Assembly (NCBI RefSeq): GCF_021028955.1
Contig: NZ_JAIWPE010000014.1
Coordinates: 1 to 64,000 of the forward strand
Origin: Salipaludibacillus sp. CUR1
GTDB lineage: Bacteria; Bacillota; Bacilli; Bacillales; Salisediminibacteriaceae
Length of the DNA: 64,000 bases
Direction of reading: 5' to 3'
The notes under the pieces were generated by a model. It saw only the letters and a program-made list of their open reading frames with translations. It was not told the origin of the DNA and did not search any database. The position numbers and the translations under genes are program-made. Positions 63,750 to 64,000 of this stretch are shown piece by piece. Each line of letters begins with the position of its first letter. The stretch's first letter is position 1.

Positions 63750-64000
63750 TTGAAAAACATCTCTATCATCGTACTTATTCTGACTGTATTAACAGGAGCA
63801 ATTCATTTCTTTCCTTCTAATATAAGCGCTGAATCTGTCGTTCTAAATGGAAGCCGGGGTGAAATTGATTTAGCGCCTTACATAGAAGTACTCGAGGATA
63901 AGAACAATGAGTGGACGATAAACGATGTAGCAGAAGGAGAAATTTCAGAAAAGTTCGAACTCAACCAGGGCGGCGCGCCCAGCTTTGGTTACACCTCATC
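63750..64000 (+). CDS. 7TM-DISM-type signalling receptor, N-terminal part (runs off the window)
   Basis: At least 83 aa from TTG 63750 behind GGAACGGGGGG. Signal peptide (1-about 26), then the start of a 7TMR-DISMED2 extracellular domain: LAPYIEVLEDKNNEWTINDV and GGAPSFGYTS, the usual lead into a seven-membrane-segment receptor. The output domain (often histidine kinase or diguanylate cyclase) is beyond the window. Confidence 0.7.
   Translation, partial: MKNISIIVLILTVLTGAIHFFPSNISAESVVLNGSRGEIDLAPYIEVLEDKNNEWTINDVAEGEISEKFELNQGGAPSFGYTS

Overview
The window looks like the chromosome of a spore-forming, salt- and alkali-adapted Bacillaceae (Firmicutes). The evidence is strong AGGAGG ribosome sites, many TTG/GTG starts, intrinsic terminators after most units, spore-type small proteins (coat F-like, YjcZ, YpjP), a Na+/H+ antiporter of the NhaC family, very acidic secreted binding proteins, and a complete choline-to-glycine-betaine pathway. 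No rRNA, tRNA, CRISPR array or intact insertion sequence was found.

Layout. 1-2.0 kb is an island scar: a frameshifted tyrosine-integrase remnant, a perfect 21-bp-arm inverted repeat and a lone phospholipase D-like gene. 2.2-7.7 kb is the osmoprotectant block: betA (GMC choline dehydrogenase), a glycine-betaine-type lipoprotein binding protein, gbsR and gbsA, with related GTTAAATAT palindromes in front of all four. 7.9-15.7 kb holds an aldo/keto reductase, a membrane protein, an old-yellow-enzyme-like reductase plus SDR operon divergent from a PucR-type regulator, and a formate/nitrite-family channel. 16.1-20.9 kb has ddl, murF and an unexported gamma-glutamyltransferase. 21.1-30.3 kb has spore-coat-like genes, a PAS-STAS protein, BCCT and YfcC transporters, a 50-bp tandem repeat, a YjcZ peptide, a YisP-like prenyl synthase relative, nei and a BASS transporter. 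30.4-33.4 kb is a LacI regulator with a secreted GH16 glucanase and three matching operators. 33.6-44.7 kb is a fatty-acid degradation cluster with a TetR regulator and two ACCGGTCAGT operators. 44.9-49.5 kb has a minimal thioredoxin-reductase-like flavoprotein, asnB and nhaC. 49.5-55.2 kb is an OmpR-type two-component system with an MMPL exporter and a small membrane protein, bracketed by two copies of an unusual element made of 21-bp tandem units and a shared terminator. 55.2-64.0 kb has an SDR, an oligopeptide ABC transporter operon, ypjP and the start of a 7TM-DISM-type sensor.

How the parts work together. BetA and GbsA convert choline to glycine betaine, and GbsR probably represses them and the binding protein through the shared palindromes. 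The TetR protein sits inside the acyl-CoA cluster it probably controls. The response regulator probably binds 11-bp direct repeats (TGTTAACRTTC) found before its own gene and before the MMPL gene.

The least explained structure is the pair of 21-bp-unit elements around the two-component/MMPL module. I found no clearly new multi-gene system; these elements, the betA leader peptide and the island phospholipase D-like gene are the best leads.
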